DNA of 6,605 bases from Deltaproteobacteria bacterium. Lineage in GTDB: Bacteria; Desulfobacterota; JADFXK01. Shown in pieces: positions 5,740-6,605 of this stretch. The stretch is taken from positions 1-6,605 of the forward strand of contig JADFYA010000064.1 of the NCBI GenBank assembly GCA_015233285.1. Reading direction: 5' to 3'. Made by a program: the position numbers and the translations under genes. The stretch's first letter is position 1. Each line of letters begins with the position of its first letter. The notes below the pieces were generated by a model, which saw only the letters and a list, made by a program, of their open reading frames with translations, did not search any database and was not told the DNA's origin.

Positions 5740-6605
5740 ATGGCCGAGACAATTGAAAGGGATAAAAGCCGATTCAAGAAGATTGTCCGGGGAAAAATTA
5801 AATCAAACCTAAAGAAGTATATTTCCCACGGAGAATTGATCGGCCGCAAGGGTAAGGACCTGGTCAGCATTCCGGTCCCCCAGTTGGAACTGCCCCATTT
5901 CAAGTTCGGCAAAAAAGGATACACCGGGGTCGGGCAGGGGGACGGAGAACCCGGTCAGCCCGTGGCTATTGATCCCGACGGTGATCAACCCGGCCAGGCT
6001 GGAGACCAACCTGGGGAGCACCTGCTGGAGGTGGAATTTACTTTGGAGGAGCTGGCCCAGATTCTGGGTGAAGAGTTGGAACTGCCCCGGATTGAACCCA
6101 AGGGAAAGAAGAATATCTCCGCGGAAAAAGACAAATATACCGGAATTTCCATGACCGGTCCGGAATCATTGCGGCACTTTAAACGGACTTTTAAGCAAGC
6201 CTTGAAACGGCAACTCATGACCGGTGATTACAACTACCTCGACCCGACCATCATTCCGGTCAAGGAAGACAAGCGGTACATGTCCTGGAAAAGCACCTTA
6301 AACCCGGAGAGCAATGCGGTGATTATTTTCATGATGGACGTGTCCGGGTCCATGGGTGATACACAGAAGGAAATCGTGCGGATCACCTCATTCTGGATCG
6401 ATACCTGGCTCCGCAGCCAGTACAACGGCATCGAAACCCGGTATATCATTCATGATGCGGCGGCCCGGGAGGTCGACCGGGAAACCTTCTTTCATACCAA
6501 AGAAAGCGGCGGCACCCGGATATCCTCGGCCCTGGAGGTTTGTGCGGACTTAATGGACCAGCACTATTCTCCGCAGGAATGGAACATTTATCCATTTCAC
6601 TTTAG
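5740..6605 (+). CDS. yeaH: DUF444 / YeaH family von Willebrand A-domain protein (3' end outside window)
   Basis: The frame is open for 288 codons to the window edge; the family usually has about 380-430 residues. The N-terminus ([20 protein letters not shown]) is basic and helical and is followed by the conserved [13 protein letters not shown] and LPHFKFG. A Gly/Gln/Asp/Pro-rich flexible linker spans about 62-93, followed by an acidic helical block ([20 protein letters not shown], about 95-114) and PRIEPKGK. The vWA-like domain shows the metal-site motif DVSGSM (200-205) and the later [10 protein letters not shown] (T259). The sequence is cut at YPFHF, just before the acidic SDGDN-type motif expected next. 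The ATG at 5740 has GAGG 5 bases upstream. An in-frame TTG at 5701 would add only a Pro-rich tail ahead of the conserved start. The role is unknown; it is encoded with PrkA and commonly SpoVR. Confidence 0.95.
   Translation, partial: MAETIERDKSRFKKIVRGKIKSNLKKYISHGELIGRKGKDLVSIPVPQLELPHFKFGKKGYTGVGQGDGEPGQPVAIDPDGDQPGQAGDQPGEHLLEVEFTLEELAQILGEELELPRIEPKGKKNISAEKDKYTGISMTGPESLRHFKRTFKQALKRQLMTGDYNYLDPTIIPVKEDKRYMSWKSTLNPESNAVIIFMMDVSGSMGDTQKEIVRITSFWIDTWLRSQYNGIETRYIIHDAAAREVDRETFFHTKESGGTRISSALEVCADLMDQHYSPQEWNIYPFHF

Overview
The window looks like chromosomal DNA of a Gram-negative, Desulfobacterota-like (former Deltaproteobacteria) organism. The evidence is indirect: the PrkA and DUF444 protein styles, GGAGG-type ribosome sites, intergenic heptamer arrays, and a 51-residue protein that resembles small proteins I associate with that group. 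The assignment is an inference.

Layout. Bases 1-78 (+) carry what may be the last 25 codons of a gene entering from the left. It converges on a minus-strand pair: an unrecognised multi-pass membrane protein (104-934) and, upstream of it, a 69-residue solitary HicB-like protein (1022-1231) with a good sigma70-type promoter. On the plus strand, 1627-2154 encodes an exported protein with a degenerate staphylococcal-nuclease-like fold that seems to lack the catalytic residues.

Bases 2155-3582 are mostly non-coding and structurally rich. They hold three arrays of a 7-bp unit (GTTRCAT or its complement), several inverted repeats, a strong intrinsic terminator (2860-2894) and a 51-codon cysteine-containing ORF (2974-3129). 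The last two arrays face each other in the prkA upstream region and could fold into a long stem.

The right part is a conserved stress and sporulation-associated operon: prkA/yeaG (3583-5631, AAA+ serine protein kinase), then a DUF444/YeaH von Willebrand A-domain protein (5740 to the window end, truncated by the edge). In many bacteria a spoVR/ycgB gene follows, so it is expected just beyond base 6605.

No rRNA, tRNA, CRISPR array, complete insertion sequence or recognisable defence system was found. The least ordinary material is the heptamer arrays, the terminator plus small-ORF unit, and the nuclease-like pseudoenzyme.
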